From Ensifer sp. IC4062 (GTDB taxonomy: Bacteria; Pseudomonadota; Alphaproteobacteria; Rhizobiales; Rhizobiaceae), in the NCBI RefSeq assembly GCF_020193575.1, contig NZ_JADYVD010000029.1:1-64000 (forward strand): a DNA stretch of 64,000 bases, in the 5' to 3' direction. Made by a program: the position numbers and the translations under genes. Below are positions 9,334-17,931 of the stretch, in pieces. Each line of letters starts with the position of its first letter. Positions within the stretch are counted from its first letter, which is position 1. Below the pieces are notes generated by a model. That model did no database searches and was not told the DNA's origin. It saw nothing but the letters and a program-made list of their open reading frames with translations.

Positions 9334-9975
9334 ATGACGAACGTCCGCAGCTACAACAGCCCCTTGCGCGCAGAAAAGGCACGTGAAACGCGGGAAGCTA
9401 TCCTGACCGCGCTGTTCGAGCTGATGGATTCCGCGGGCGCCGCGGACGATGTCTCCACAGAAGCGATTGCGCAAAAGGCTGGGGTGCAGCGCAGGACGAT
9501 CTTTCGTCATTTCGCGACCAAGGACGAGATGCTCGCCGCTTTTTGGCCGTGGCTTAACGCCCGAATCGGCACGTCTGCGACGCCGTTAACGTTGAAAGAA
9601 GTCGTGGATGGTCCACGGCAAGCCTTTCCGCAATTCGACATGCACGAACCGGCGATCCGCGCCTCGCTGCATTCCAGGGCCGGTCGCGAGATGCGGCTCG
9701 GTACAGTTGCGGCCCGCCGCGCGCATTTTGCGCGCGCATTGGCTCCGGCCATTGCTTCCCTTCCGGCGTCGGAGGCCTGGAAGGTCGAGGCACTGGCGCA
9801 CCTGCTCTTCTCGGCCTCCGCATGGGAGGTTCTGAAGGACTATGGCGGTCTCACCGGCGCCCAGGCCGGTGAGGCCGCATCCTGGGCGCTTGAGGTGATC
9901 CTGTCCGCGGTCACTTCTGGCCACTCAGCAGCGGACGTCGCATCGCAACCAAAGGAGACAAGCGATGAAGTTTGA
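9334..9975 (+). CDS. TetR/AcrR-family transcriptional regulator
   Basis: 213 residues with ATG at 9334 and GGAG 8 bases upstream. The N-terminal 65 residues form a TetR helix-turn-helix: TREAILTALFELMDSAG, then STEAIAQKAGVQRRTIFRHF, where RRTIFRHF is the recognition helix. The C-terminal ligand domain is alpha-helical and unclassified. The 3' end overlaps the downstream cupin gene by 11 bases, so the two form an operon. The two direct repeats in front of the gene are the likely operators. Ligand unknown; control of the cupin gene and of itself is the simplest inference. Confidence 0.88.
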   Translation: MTNVRSYNSPLRAEKARETREAILTALFELMDSAGAADDVSTEAIAQKAGVQRRTIFRHFATKDEMLAAFWPWLNARIGTSATPLTLKEVVDGPRQAFPQFDMHEPAIRASLHSRAGREMRLGTVAARRAHFARALAPAIASLPASEAWKVEALAHLLFSASAWEVLKDYGGLTGAQAGEAASWALEVILSAVTSGHSAADVASQPKETSDEV

Positions 9976-10417
9976 CGTCACTACCCCTGAAAGCGGCGAG
10001 ACCCTCTGGGTCGCTGCTGACCGCATCCGGTTTCTTGGCGGCATCGCGGGCTCGGGCCTCGAAATGATCGAGGTCGAGATTCCGCCGGGCTCCGGTACCC
10101 CGCCACATACCCACGCTTCGCCCGAAATGTTCTACGTGACGGAAGGCGAGGTAACGGTTCGCCGCTTTGTGGCCGATGGTCCGCCGGAAGTGACGGTTGC
10201 AGGACCCCGCACCGCAATCCATATCGGCTCGATGACACCGCACAACTACTCGAACGACAGCGGCCGCACGGCACGAATGCTCGTTCTACTCGAATCGTCC
10301 ATGATCGCCTTCTTCCGCGACATCGGCACCAGCGCACCTCAGTCGCAGCCGGACTTCGCCCGGATCGGCTCAGCCATGCAACGTCATGGCATCGAGGCGC
10401 TGACGATTGCGGCTTGA
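9965..10417 (+). CDS. Small cupin-domain protein
   Basis: 150 residues, a single cupin barrel. Motif 1 reads PPGSGTPPHTHASPEMFYVTEG with the expected H-x-H and Glu metal ligands. Motif 2 is weaker (GSMTPHNYSND, with one His). It starts inside the TetR gene, so it is translated with it. Proteins of this kind range from metal-dependent isomerases and dioxygenases to sugar- or quercetin-binding proteins. Nothing here fixes the substrate. Confidence 0.8.
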   Translation: MKFDVTTPESGETLWVAADRIRFLGGIAGSGLEMIEVEIPPGSGTPPHTHASPEMFYVTEGEVTVRRFVADGPPEVTVAGPRTAIHIGSMTPHNYSNDSGRTARMLVLLESSMIAFFRDIGTSAPQSQPDFARIGSAMQRHGIEALTIAA

Positions 10418-10452
10418 GTGGCGCTGCCGCGACAACGCCGCGTGGCCGATGG

Positions 10453-10526
10453 GACGCGCGGCGAGTGCTGTAGTACTTTGAATTGCTGCATGATTTTGTC
10501 CTTAAATCCGTCCTGGTTTAAGGAAC
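10453..10526 (+). repeat. Rhizobial intergenic mosaic-type repeat, copy 2
   Basis: A GC-rich arm followed by GTAGTACTTTGAATTGCTGC, ATGATTTTGTCC and the palindromic end CTTAAATCC...GGTTTAAGG. It is the same core as the element at 2345-2436 in opposite orientation. It follows the cupin gene and could act as its transcript end. Confidence 0.7.
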
Positions 10527-10566
10527 ACGCACCAAAGCGCGCACGATGCCGGTGGTTCTTCGACAT

Positions 10567-10591
10567 GTCACCGGACCGTCGGTCCGGTGAC
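10567..10591 (-). terminator. Perfect hairpin downstream of the small secreted protein gene
   Basis: An 11-bp perfect stem, GTCACCGGACC / GGTCCGGTGAC, with a 3-nt loop, 16 bases past the stop of the - strand gene at 10607. There is no T run, so it may be an attenuating or mRNA-stabilising hairpin and not a classical terminator. Confidence 0.5.
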
Positions 10592-10606
10592 AAGAGCAGC
10601 CTGACA

Positions 10607-11056
10607 TCAAGCCGATCGGGCGATGTTTCTGTCAAGCCAGCGCACATCTTGCTGCAATCGGGCATAGGACCGGGTCGGTATCATGCCGTGATGCGCGGCT
10701 GCGACTTCCGTTGCGTCGGCCCTGATGTTCCGTTCCTCGCGATGCAGTCTATTGAAGGCCACGGAACTGAGCTTGCCTTCAGCGCGCTCCGACTCGATAC
10801 GCCGATCGGCCGAGCGAAGCTCGTGGAGGATATTTGCGAGCCGCGGCTCCCGCACGGGGGCAGTGGGCATTGTCGTTTGGGCGATTGGCGCCGGAGGAGT
10901 CATCGCCCCGTCATTGGGAAATACCCCCTGGTAATAGTCACCGTTTTCTGGGCCGCTTGAAGCCGGGCCCTTGTGCTGTCCGGCCGCCAAGGCGTTACCT
11001 GCCACAAGCGACAGGGCAAGAGCTGCGATTGTTGACGTCGTGATAAGTGAACGCAT
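10607..11056 (-). CDS. Small exported protein of unknown function
   Basis: 149 residues if translation starts at ATG 11056, which has AAGGAG about 8 bases upstream; an in-frame upstream start has no such site. Residues 1-24 (MRSLITTSTIAALALSLVAG...) form a Sec signal peptide cleaved after NALA. The mature part begins with a Gly/Pro/Ser-rich tail and then has a charged helical region (LANILHELRSADRRIESERA and HREERNIRADATEVA) ending WLDRNIARSA. I do not recognise a named family. It is alone, with a hairpin beyond its stop. Confidence 0.7.
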   Translation of the reverse strand: MRSLITTSTIAALALSLVAGNALAAGQHKGPASSGPENGDYYQGVFPNDGAMTPPAPIAQTTMPTAPVREPRLANILHELRSADRRIESERAEGKLSSVAFNRLHREERNIRADATEVAAAHHGMIPTRSYARLQQDVRWLDRNIARSA

Positions 11057-11406
11057 TTTGCGTCTCCTTGACCATTGGAAGCTAGGGCTTCCACGAGGGG
11101 CCGTCTCACACTGTCGCGTCGCGACCATTTTGGTCGCCGGCAGTATTCAGCCTCGAAAATCTTATACATCGGGTTTAATGGTAAATCACGTTAACAATAT
11201 TTAAAGTCTAGAAGCGTCCTTGTGACAAATTATTGCCAGATTTCACTTGGCGTGGTTGCTCGAAAGGCAGTTATTTCGCCACATACTTCATGAATATATT
11301 GTAATGTTCCAGTGGTTATGCAGCGCCAGATCGCCTCAGTGCGGCAATGAGCCTCTATGGCATGTGTTTGCAGTTCTTACCGTCTATCGCGTCGACCCTC
11401 TTGACT
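11057..11406. other. AT-rich intergenic region, no gene seen
   Basis: About 350 bases, noticeably more AT-rich than the surroundings. It holds the promoter of the leftward small secreted protein and, at its right edge, the two GGTAAC...ATTACC sites. I find no coding frame worth listing. Confidence 0.5.
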
Positions 11407-11450
11407 GGTAACAGTTATTACCGTAGGCGTCAATGGTAACGACAATTACC
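11407..11450 (+). promoter_or_regulatory. Two TetR-type operator-like palindromes
   Basis: GGTAACAGTTATTACC (11407-11422) and GGTAACGACAATTACC (11435-11450) are 28 bp apart. A third match, GGTAATGGTCATTACC, lies at 12704 in front of the TetR gene that ends at 12043. All three share GGTAAY-N5-ATTACC or a close variant, so they probably bind that TetR. This pair sits 10 bases before the start of the PAS-kinase pseudogene. Confidence 0.65.
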
Positions 11451-11460
11451 GGAGGTCGCC

Positions 11461-12042
11461 GTGATACAACCTGACAAGACATGGTTCGGTAGGTCGATCG
11501 ACATGGATGATTACAAGCAGACCGAACCGGCATTGCGCGAGCGGGAGCGAGAACTTTTCCAGCTCATCGACATGGTTCCGATCCATCTCTGGCGGATGAC
11601 GCCCGACGGCGAGCCGACCTTCTTCAACATACAGGGTGGATTTTCTCGGCATGGACGTAGGGGATACGGACAAGCCGGGCATGACCCGACAGGCGGCGCT
11701 TATCGAGACCGTGGTCCATCCCGATCATGCAGCCAAGCTGGCGGACACGCTCGGCCGCTCCCTCGTCACCGGCGAGCACTTTTCCATGCGATATCGCATG
11801 CGCCGCGCTGATGGCGTCTATCGCTGGATCTCGAGCCGTGCGGACCCGATGCGGGGTCAGGACGGGCGCATCGTCCAGTGGTAGGGGCGCGGCATGGGCA
11901 TGGGGCTTGCGATCTGCCGTTCGATCGTCGGGTCTCATGGCGGACAATTATGCGCGGAAAACAACGTGCCGCATGGAGCGACGTTCATCTTCACGCTACC
12001 GGTTGGCTCGACGCCCTTTACTCAAGGCGGAGTAGAGACGTT
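11461..12042 (+). pseudogene. Decayed PAS sensor histidine kinase
   Basis: Three pieces of one kinase lie in order. Piece 1 (from 11461) is a PAS start containing ELFQLIDMVPIHLWRMTPDG. Piece 2 (from 11636, shifted frame) is the rest of the PAS domain, ending RYRMRRADGVYRWISSRADP and DGRIVQW before a TAG stop. Piece 3 (from 11894) is only the last ATPase-lid part, [16 protein letters not shown], and the FTLPVG ending. The HisKA domain and most of the HATPase are gone, the frame shifts at about 11640, and a stop separates the last two pieces. It cannot encode a working kinase. Confidence 0.85.
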
Positions 12043-12666
12043 CTATCTCTCCTGCCGAGGTCGGACTCCATTCAGGAATACGTCCACGGCGGAAGCGACC
12101 GCCTCCCGCGCCTCCTCGTCCGACGGCGGCGGGCGGAGTGCAAAAATGACCTGAAGGAGATTGTCGCGGATCATGCCGACAAAATGCCCGGCCAGGCGAA
12201 GGCAATCATCAGCCCGAATTTCCCCTCGCCCCCTGGCGATTTCAAGGACCTCGGCGAGACGGGACGTGGCCCGGCCCGGCCCCTGTTCGTAGAACGCCTT
12301 GACAAGATCAGGGAAGCGGTTGGCCTCGGTGATGGCAATTCGATAAATGCCGATCAGGGTGGGCGACATGTACAGGCCCATGAGACGCTGGCCAAACGCG
12401 GTCAGGGTTTCCTCCAGGTCGTGCCCTTCGATTTCCTCGACGACCAGGGTCGACAGCAGCTTGTCAGCGCTTTCGGCGACGATGGCCGAGAACAAGCCCT
12501 CCTTGTTGCCGAACTCATTGTAGATGTTGCGCTTCGATCCGCCGGCGCGTTCAATGATCGCGTCGATGCTCGTTGCCGCGTAGCCTTGCTCGAAAAAGAC
12601 CTCGGCCGCCGCTTGAAGAATGGCTTGCCGGCGACTTTGCAATCGCCCTGATTTTGCTGCAACCAC
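12043..12666 (-). CDS. TetR/AcrR-family regulator
   Basis: 207 residues, GTG start at 12666. The helix-turn-helix is clear: [20 protein letters not shown], then [20 protein letters not shown], which includes the recognition helix. The C-terminal half resembles AcrR-type ligand domains ([12 protein letters not shown]...[15 protein letters not shown]). The palindrome at 12704-12719 lies 38 bases upstream of its start and matches two more sites near 11430, which suggests autoregulation plus control of whatever once followed 11461. Such regulators often control an efflux pump; none is present here, which fits deletion of the target genes. Confidence 0.88.
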   Translation of the reverse strand: MVAAKSGRLQSRRQAILQAAAEVFFEQGYAATSIDAIIERAGGSKRNIYNEFGNKEGLFSAIVAESADKLLSTLVVEEIEGHDLEETLTAFGQRLMGLYMSPTLIGIYRIAITEANRFPDLVKAFYEQGPGRATSRLAEVLEIARGRGEIRADDCLRLAGHFVGMIRDNLLQVIFALRPPPSDEEAREAVASAVDVFLNGVRPRQER

Positions 12667-12703
12667 TGCTTCTAACTTCCCTGTTATTACACCCTCTTAC
12701 GGG

Positions 12704-12719
12704 GGTAATGGTCATTACC
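12704..12719. promoter_or_regulatory. TetR operator-like palindrome GGTAATGGTCATTACC
   Basis: A perfect 7-bp inverted repeat with a 2-bp spacer upstream of the GTG start at 12666. Half-site-like sequences (GTTATTAC at 12683, ACGGTAAAG at 12730) flank it. It matches the pair at 11407-11450. Confidence 0.7.
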
Positions 12720-12770
12720 GATGATGTCAACGGTAAAGTCGAAAACGACGAAGCGCCCCCGCCGCCTACC

Positions 12771-12840
12771 GCGCCGCGCGTTTTATCTGACACAGAAAGG
12801 GCACCGTAGCACTTTGAATTGCTGATGGTTTATCTCTGGG
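12771..12840 (+). repeat. Decayed rhizobial intergenic repeat, copy 3
   Basis: CGCGCGTTTTATCTGACACA, then AAAGGGCACCGTAGCACTTT, then GAATTGCTG. It keeps the central core of the elements at 2345 and 10453 but has lost the palindromic TTAAATC end. Confidence 0.55.
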
Positions 12841-13489
12841 TCGCTTGCGATTGGGAATCAGCCAGTACCGAGATCCGCGACAGTGGGCATTCGAGATGAT
12901 TGATCGGGGAAGGCTCGGGAGCCTTGCTGGGGTGCGGGTTGTTGCGGCAGATCGAGTATCGATCGAGACGGCCCTGCAGACCGGTTTAAGAGCGTGCCAC
13001 AAGCGGAGAACGGAACGCCGTTGTAGCGCTGAGCGCGCGATGTCTATCTCGCGCGCGTCGATCGGTGCCTTAGGTAGGGTCAAGAGATTGCCGTTGCGAA
13101 CGACCAGCACGACCGAGCCACGATTCTTCACCGCCACGTAGATTGCGCGGCCCTTCCCTGGGTCTGTCGAGGCCATGTCTTTCCGACTTGTGTCTGTCGC
13201 TTCGTGCGCATGAAAGTTCCCCGATCTGGAAGTTGCCTGCCAGGCCGATAAGAGTCGTCGAGGCGGCCAGGGTCGTTCGTTTGCCGAGTTCGAACAAGTT
13301 ATGCAGTTGTATGCCGAAATGCGTTCACGATGCTTGCCGCGCACGAACGCAATAACGGGCGAAGTAATCTCTTCCCAATTTACGGTTGAAATCGGGGACA
13401 TCTCGGCTAAGCTATCTGCGGCACCGAGGCTTTACACAGATCCGATAAACGTCGGAGATGATGTATCCTGTCGACCAAGTGGATCTGCA
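12841..13489. other. Intergenic region with possible gene debris
   Basis: About 650 bases before the methanol-oxidation locus. On the - strand a short frame starting MFELGKRTTLAASTTLIGLA (13297) and an overlapping frame containing GRAIYVAVKNRGSVVLVV could be pieces of one degraded gene, but I recognise no family. On the + strand an open frame continues upstream of the substrate-binding protein gene without a signal peptide and is probably not translated. The promoter of the 13490-18563 operon must lie here or just inside. Confidence 0.4.
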
Positions 13490-14725
13490 GTGCCCCGTTT
13501 CCTCCTATTGTTTACCTCTGCTCTTCTTGCGGTTGCGAGCCTCTCCAGCGCGATTGCGCAGGAGTCTTTGCCCGCGCCGGCCGAAGAGACGGCTACAGCC
13601 AAACAGGTTTCGGAGATCAAGCTCGGCTATCTTCGCGCCTATGCACCGCAACTAGCGCTGTCGGTGCTGGACGTGCCACCGCGCGATGAAGGTATCGCGG
13701 GGGCAAAGGTCGCGATCGGCGATAACAACACGACCGGTAGGTTCCTCGGACAGAAGTTTACCCTCGAGATGGCCGAAGTGAAGCCGGACGCCGACGTCGT
13801 GCCGGCCTTTACCGAAATGGTGTCGAAGGGCGTCCTCTACATTCTCGCCGATCTCTCCGCCACGCAGCTTCTGTCGATTGCCGATCTTGCCCGCGACAGA
13901 GGCGTCTTGATCTTCAACGTTGGCGCCACGGACGACCGTCTGCGCGAGGAGGATTGCCGGGCGAATGTCTTCCATACTGCGGCGACGCGCACCATGCTCG
14001 CCGATGGCCTGGCGCAGTATCTGATCTGGAAGCAGTGGCGCCGATGGGTACTGGTCTACGGCTCCCATGAGCCCGACAGGCTGTTTGCCGATGCGCTCCG
14101 CCGTGCCGCAACCCGCTTCGGCGGCGAGATCATCGCAGAAAAGGAGTTCACCGACACAGGCACGGCGCGGCGGACGGATACCGGCGTGGTCCAGATCCAA
14201 CGACAGATGCCGGTTTTTACACAGGATTTCCCGGATCACGACGTGCTTCTCGTGGCCGACGAAAGCGAGGTTTTCGGAACCTATGTGCCGTTCCGGACCT
14301 GGATTCCGCGCCCGGTCGCCGGGACCGCCGGCCTGATCCCTTCCACTTGGCATCCGGCCAGCGAACAATGGGGCGGCACCCAGATACAGAACCGCTTTGC
14401 CAAGGCGAACGGCAGACGAATGTTGTCGAAGGATATGGCCGCGTGGACGGCAGCGAGGATTGTCGGCGATGCTGCCACGCGCACGCAAAGTGCCGACCCC
14501 GAAAAGCTCGCGGCCTTCATTCGAGCCGACGATTTTTCGATCGCCGCCTTCAAGGGGCAGAGGCTGACCTTCCGGAAATGGAACTGGCAGTTGCGCCAGC
14601 CGATTTTCCTCGGAGACGGCCGTTCCGTCGTCTCGACGTCACCGCAGGAGGGGTTTCTGCATCAGGTCTCCGAACTCGACACGCTCGGAATCGATCAGCC
14701 GGAGACCCAGTGCGAGCTGGAATAG
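13490..14725 (+). CDS. ABC substrate-binding protein of the PQQ-alcohol-dehydrogenase system (Lut-like)
   Basis: About 411 residues from a GTG at 13490, chosen because it directly precedes a good Sec signal (PRFLLLFTSALLAVASLSSA, cleavage near AIAQ). Upstream in-frame starts would bury this signal, and no strong ribosome site settles the matter. The mature protein has the periplasmic type-I binding-protein pattern of the branched-chain amino-acid/urea class (GAKVAIGDNNTTGRFLGQKF, VLYILADLSATQLLSIADLA, VLVYGSHEPD). This class accompanies PQQ-dependent alcohol dehydrogenases, and in Methylobacterium the corresponding cluster serves lanthanide uptake. It is the first gene of a six-gene + strand run. 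The ligand is inferred, not shown. Confidence 0.85.
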   Translation: MPRFLLLFTSALLAVASLSSAIAQESLPAPAEETATAKQVSEIKLGYLRAYAPQLALSVLDVPPRDEGIAGAKVAIGDNNTTGRFLGQKFTLEMAEVKPDADVVPAFTEMVSKGVLYILADLSATQLLSIADLARDRGVLIFNVGATDDRLREEDCRANVFHTAATRTMLADGLAQYLIWKQWRRWVLVYGSHEPDRLFADALRRAATRFGGEIIAEKEFTDTGTARRTDTGVVQIQRQMPVFTQDFPDHDVLLVADESEVFGTYVPFRTWIPRPVAGTAGLIPSTWHPASEQWGGTQIQNRFAKANGRRMLSKDMAAWTAARIVGDAATRTQSADPEKLAAFIRADDFSIAAFKGQRLTFRKWNWQLRQPIFLGDGRSVVSTSPQEGFLHQVSELDTLGIDQPETQCELE

Positions 14726-14746
14726 CTTAAAAATGGAGAGAGCCAG

Positions 14747-15724
14747 ATGCTGCGAAGACTGACCTTTCTTTCGGCTGCCATTACCGTAGCAGCAAGCATG
14801 GGATCGCCGGCGTTCGGCTACATGGTCTATGTCTCCAACGAGAAGGACAACACGGTAACAGTCATCGACTCGACCACGATGGAGGTGGTCCGCACCGTCG
14901 ATGTCGGCCAGCGGCCGCGCGGCATCACGATTTCTCATGACGGCAAGTTCATCTATCTCTGCGCAAGCGACGACGACACGATCGAAATCATCGATACGGC
15001 TACTTACGAGATCGTCGGAAGCCTGCCGTCCGGACCGGACCCCGAGCTATTCGTTCTCTCTCCCGACGGCAAAACGCTCTACGTTGCCAATGAGGACGAC
15101 AATCTGGTCACCGTAATCGACCTCGAGAGTAAGAGCGTGGTGACGGAGGTGCCGGTTGGCGTCGAACCCGAGGGAATGGGCATCAGCCCGGACGGGAAGG
15201 CGTTGGTCAACACCTCGGAAACGACCAACATGGCGCACTTCATCGACACCGAGACCCACGAGATCACTGACAATGTCCTCGTCGATTCCCGACCACGCTT
15301 CGCCGAGTTCAAACCTGATAACTCGGAAGTCTGGGTTAGCGCCGAAATCGGCGGCACGGTCTCCGTTATCGACAATGCGCGCCGTGAGGTGAAGCACAAG
15401 ATCACCTTCGAGATTCCCGGCTTGCGCGCGGAAGCGATCCAGCCCGTCGGCGTGCGCATCACTGCCGACGGCAAGAAAGCCTATGTGGCGCTTGGCCCCG
15501 CCAATCGCGTCGCCGTGGTCAATGCGGAAACCTACGAGGTCGAAAAATATGTGCTCGTCGGGCAGCGGGTCTGGCAACTCGCTTTCACGCCCGACCAGAA
15601 GACGATCATCAGCACCAACGGAGTTTCGAACGACATCACCTTCATTGACGTGGCGACCGACGAGCCAATTCAGTCCGTGACCGTCGGGGCGCTGCCCTGG
15701 GGCGTGGTCGTTAACCCGAACTGA
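14747..15724 (+). CDS. Exported YVTN beta-propeller protein of the PQQ system
   Basis: 325 residues. Signal peptide MLRRLTFLSAAITVAASMGS ends near PAFGY. The rest is repeated beta-propeller blades of the form VSNEKDNTVTVIDSTTMEVV / VANEDDNLVTVIDLESKSVV, about 40 residues each, roughly seven in all. This matches the PQQ-dependent-catabolism-associated propeller family that sits beside the same ABC transporter in other bacteria. It should act in the periplasm, perhaps as a metal- or cofactor-binding partner. GGAGAG lies 5-10 bases before the ATG. It is 21 bases after the preceding gene and in the same operon. Confidence 0.88.
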   Translation: MLRRLTFLSAAITVAASMGSPAFGYMVYVSNEKDNTVTVIDSTTMEVVRTVDVGQRPRGITISHDGKFIYLCASDDDTIEIIDTATYEIVGSLPSGPDPELFVLSPDGKTLYVANEDDNLVTVIDLESKSVVTEVPVGVEPEGMGISPDGKALVNTSETTNMAHFIDTETHEITDNVLVDSRPRFAEFKPDNSEVWVSAEIGGTVSVIDNARREVKHKITFEIPGLRAEAIQPVGVRITADGKKAYVALGPANRVAVVNAETYEVEKYVLVGQRVWQLAFTPDQKTIISTNGVSNDITFIDVATDEPIQSVTVGALPWGVVVNPN

Positions 15725-15750
15725 CGTACCGAAGAGCAAAGGAGGAGTAA

Positions 15751-16236
15751 ATGCAGAGATATTGTTCGGTGGCGCTTGCCGCGTCGCTCGGAATGGCCTT
15801 GTTTGTGACGCCCGGCTCCGCGCAGGAGGCCGACAACGACGATGGTGACGCAGCAGCGCCATCGGCTTCGGCCACTGAGCAGGTGACGCGGGCCAGTAAG
15901 GATATCCCTGAACTCATTCTCGGTTCGAAGGACGACCAGTTCACCGTCAACCAGAAGGATTTCAATCTGATCGCCGGCCAGGGGTACCGTTGGAAGATAT
16001 CTGCCGCGGGCGGTCTCGAATACAAGTTCCACACCGATCTCTTCCGCAATGTATGGATGAACCAAATCGTCATCAACGATCTCGAGGTTCACATGAATGG
16101 CGCTCCGGCCTGGCTCGAATACGATGCCGACGGTACCATCCAGGTCCAGTTCACCACCGTGCGTCCGGGTGTCTACACTTGGTCCGTTCCCGATCTTGCC
16201 GAGAAAGGTTTGCAAGGGACGATCACCATCAAATAG
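15751..16236 (+). CDS. Small exported protein of the PQQ/ABC operon
   Basis: 161 residues with signal peptide MQRYCSVALAASLGMALFVT, cleaved near GSAQ. An acidic linker (EADNDDGDAAAPSASATEQ) is followed by a compact beta-rich domain (FTVNQKDFNLIAGQGYRWKI, WMNQIVINDLEVHMNG, FTTVRPGVYTWSVPD) that resembles a cupredoxin fold. The conserved Cys/Met copper ligands of true cupredoxins are not obvious, so metal binding is unproven. GGAGG precedes the ATG. The acidic N-terminal stretch is unusual and could bind cations. Confidence 0.75.
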   Translation: MQRYCSVALAASLGMALFVTPGSAQEADNDDGDAAAPSASATEQVTRASKDIPELILGSKDDQFTVNQKDFNLIAGQGYRWKISAAGGLEYKFHTDLFRNVWMNQIVINDLEVHMNGAPAWLEYDADGTIQVQFTTVRPGVYTWSVPDLAEKGLQGTITIK

Positions 16237-16282
16237 GCTGGGATGTGGGCGAACTTGGGTGGTCGCGGAGGAGCACGAAACC

Positions 16283-17071
16283 ATGCAGCATGTGAAGGCC
16301 AATGATGGAGTGAGCTTGCCCGCCGCACTCGATGTGTCGGGAGTCAATCATTCCTACGGCCAGAAGCAGGTTCTGTCCGACATTTCATTTTCGATCGCGC
16401 CGCAACGCTTTACCGTCCTGCTCGGCCTCAACGGTGCCGGCAAGACGACGTTGTTCTCCTTGATCAGCCATCTCTACAGCACCCGCCACGGCACGATCCG
16501 CATCTTCGGCCACGACGTCGGCCGGGAACCGGGCGAGGCGCTGCGCCGGCTTGGCATCGTGTTTCAGGCCCGCACGCTCGATCTCGATCTGAGCGTCTAT
16601 CAGAATCTCTCCTACCACGCATCGCTGCATGGTATCGGGCGAAGAGAGGCACTGTCGCGGATCACGTCGCTGCTTGCCCAGATCGACATGAGCGACCGGT
16701 TGTATGACAAGGCGCGCAGCCTTTCCGGCGGTCAGATGCGCCGCATCGAGATTGCGCGGGCCCTCTTGCATCGTCCGCCGCTTCTCTTGCTCGACGAGGC
16801 GACCGTTGGGCTGGACATCCGGTCGCGTGCCGAGATCCTCGCCACTATCCGTAAGCTGGTGGTTACCGATGGGATCAGCGTCTTCTGGGCGACGCACCTC
16901 ATCGATGAGGTGGAGGAAACCGACCACGTCATCATACTCGACAAGGGCCGCGTGCTCGCGGACGGCAGGGTGGACGACGTCGTCCGTTCCTGTGGCGCAA
17001 GCAGCATTCGAGACGCCTTCGCGACGCTGACTGGCGTCGCTTCGGCACCGGCCGGGGGAGCAAGTCGATGA
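16283..17071 (+). CDS. ABC transporter ATPase of the PQQ/Lut-like system
   Basis: 262 residues, with start ATG 16283 after GGAGGAG. Walker A is GLNGAGKTT, signature SLSGGQMRRIEIARAL, Walker B LLLLDEATVGLD, and the switch His is in ATHLIDEVEE. It is of the ABC-2 export-type/multidrug ATPase class (CcmA-like), which fits its pairing with the ABC-2 permease that overlaps its 3' end by 4 bases. The mix of an importer-type binding protein with an ABC-2 permease and ATPase is typical of this PQQ-associated system. Confidence 0.93.
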   Translation: MQHVKANDGVSLPAALDVSGVNHSYGQKQVLSDISFSIAPQRFTVLLGLNGAGKTTLFSLISHLYSTRHGTIRIFGHDVGREPGEALRRLGIVFQARTLDLDLSVYQNLSYHASLHGIGRREALSRITSLLAQIDMSDRLYDKARSLSGGQMRRIEIARALLHRPPLLLLDEATVGLDIRSRAEILATIRKLVVTDGISVFWATHLIDEVEETDHVIILDKGRVLADGRVDDVVRSCGASSIRDAFATLTGVASAPAGGASR

Positions 17072-17931
17072 CCTTGCAATCTGCCACAGGACCTGTTCCG
17101 GCTATGGAACGCGGCTTCAGCGCCCGCCAATATCTCGTGTGCCTCAAAGGCATTCTGATCCGGGAAGGGCTCCGTTTTCTCAATCAGCGGGAGCGCTTCA
17201 TCTCGTCGCTGGTTAGACCGCTGCTGTGGCTCTTCGTGTTTGCCGCCGGCTTCCGCCAGGTGCTGGGTGTCTCCATCATCCCACCCTACAAGACCTACGT
17301 GCTCTACGAGGTCTATATCACGCCGGGTCTCTGCGGCATGATCCTGCTCTTCAGCGGCATGCAGTCGTCGCTCTCAATGGTCTACGACCGGGAGATGGGC
17401 AACATGCGGACCCTGCTGGTCAGCCCGTTTCCACGCTGGTTCCTGCTGGTGTCGAAGCTGCTTGCCGGCGTCACCGTATCGATCATGCAGGTCTATGCCT
17501 TTCTCGCCATCGCCTGGTTCTGGGGGGTCAAGCCGCCATGGACCGGCTACCTCCTGGTGCTGCCGGCGCTCTTCCTGTCAGGGATGATGCTGTGCTCGCT
17601 CGGCATGCTTTTGTCATCGATGATCAAGCAACTGGAAAATTTCGCGGGGATCATGAACTTTGTGATCTTCCCGATGTATTTCGCCTCTCCCGCGCTCTAT
17701 CCGCTATGGCGCATTCAGGAATCGAGCCCGCTTCTTCACAAGATCTGCCTCGCAAACCCGTTCACTTACGCGGTCGAACTGATCCGCTTCGCCCTTTATG
17801 GACAGGTCGACTGGGGATCGCTCATGCTCGTGGTTGCGTTCACCATAGCTTTTCTGGGCGGTGCGATCCTCGCCTATGATCCATCGATCGGCTTGCTCAG
17901 CCGGAAGCAGGATACCGGAGGAAATGCCTGA
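17068..17931 (+). CDS. ABC-2 type permease of the PQQ/Lut-like system
   Basis: 287 residues with six hydrophobic segments, including LLWLFVFAAGFRQVLG, LCGMILLFSGMQSSLSMVYD, a LLVLPALFLSGMMLCSLGML segment and a C-terminal helix. The REMGNMRTLLVSPFPRW loop is the conserved ABC-2 coupling region. The start ATG overlaps the ATPase stop (ATGA). It corresponds to the PedC-type permeases of phenylethanol/PQQ systems and should form the inner-membrane channel of the complex. Confidence 0.9.
   Translation: MTLQSATGPVPAMERGFSARQYLVCLKGILIREGLRFLNQRERFISSLVRPLLWLFVFAAGFRQVLGVSIIPPYKTYVLYEVYITPGLCGMILLFSGMQSSLSMVYDREMGNMRTLLVSPFPRWFLLVSKLLAGVTVSIMQVYAFLAIAWFWGVKPPWTGYLLVLPALFLSGMMLCSLGMLLSSMIKQLENFAGIMNFVIFPMYFASPALYPLWRIQESSPLLHKICLANPFTYAVELIRFALYGQVDWGSLMLVVAFTIAFLGGAILAYDPSIGLLSRKQDTGGNA

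Noticed and set aside
12766..13401. A 211-residue - strand frame
   Set aside because: Crosses a repeat and lacks any recognisable domain. At most it is debris, so it is described only as an intergenic region.
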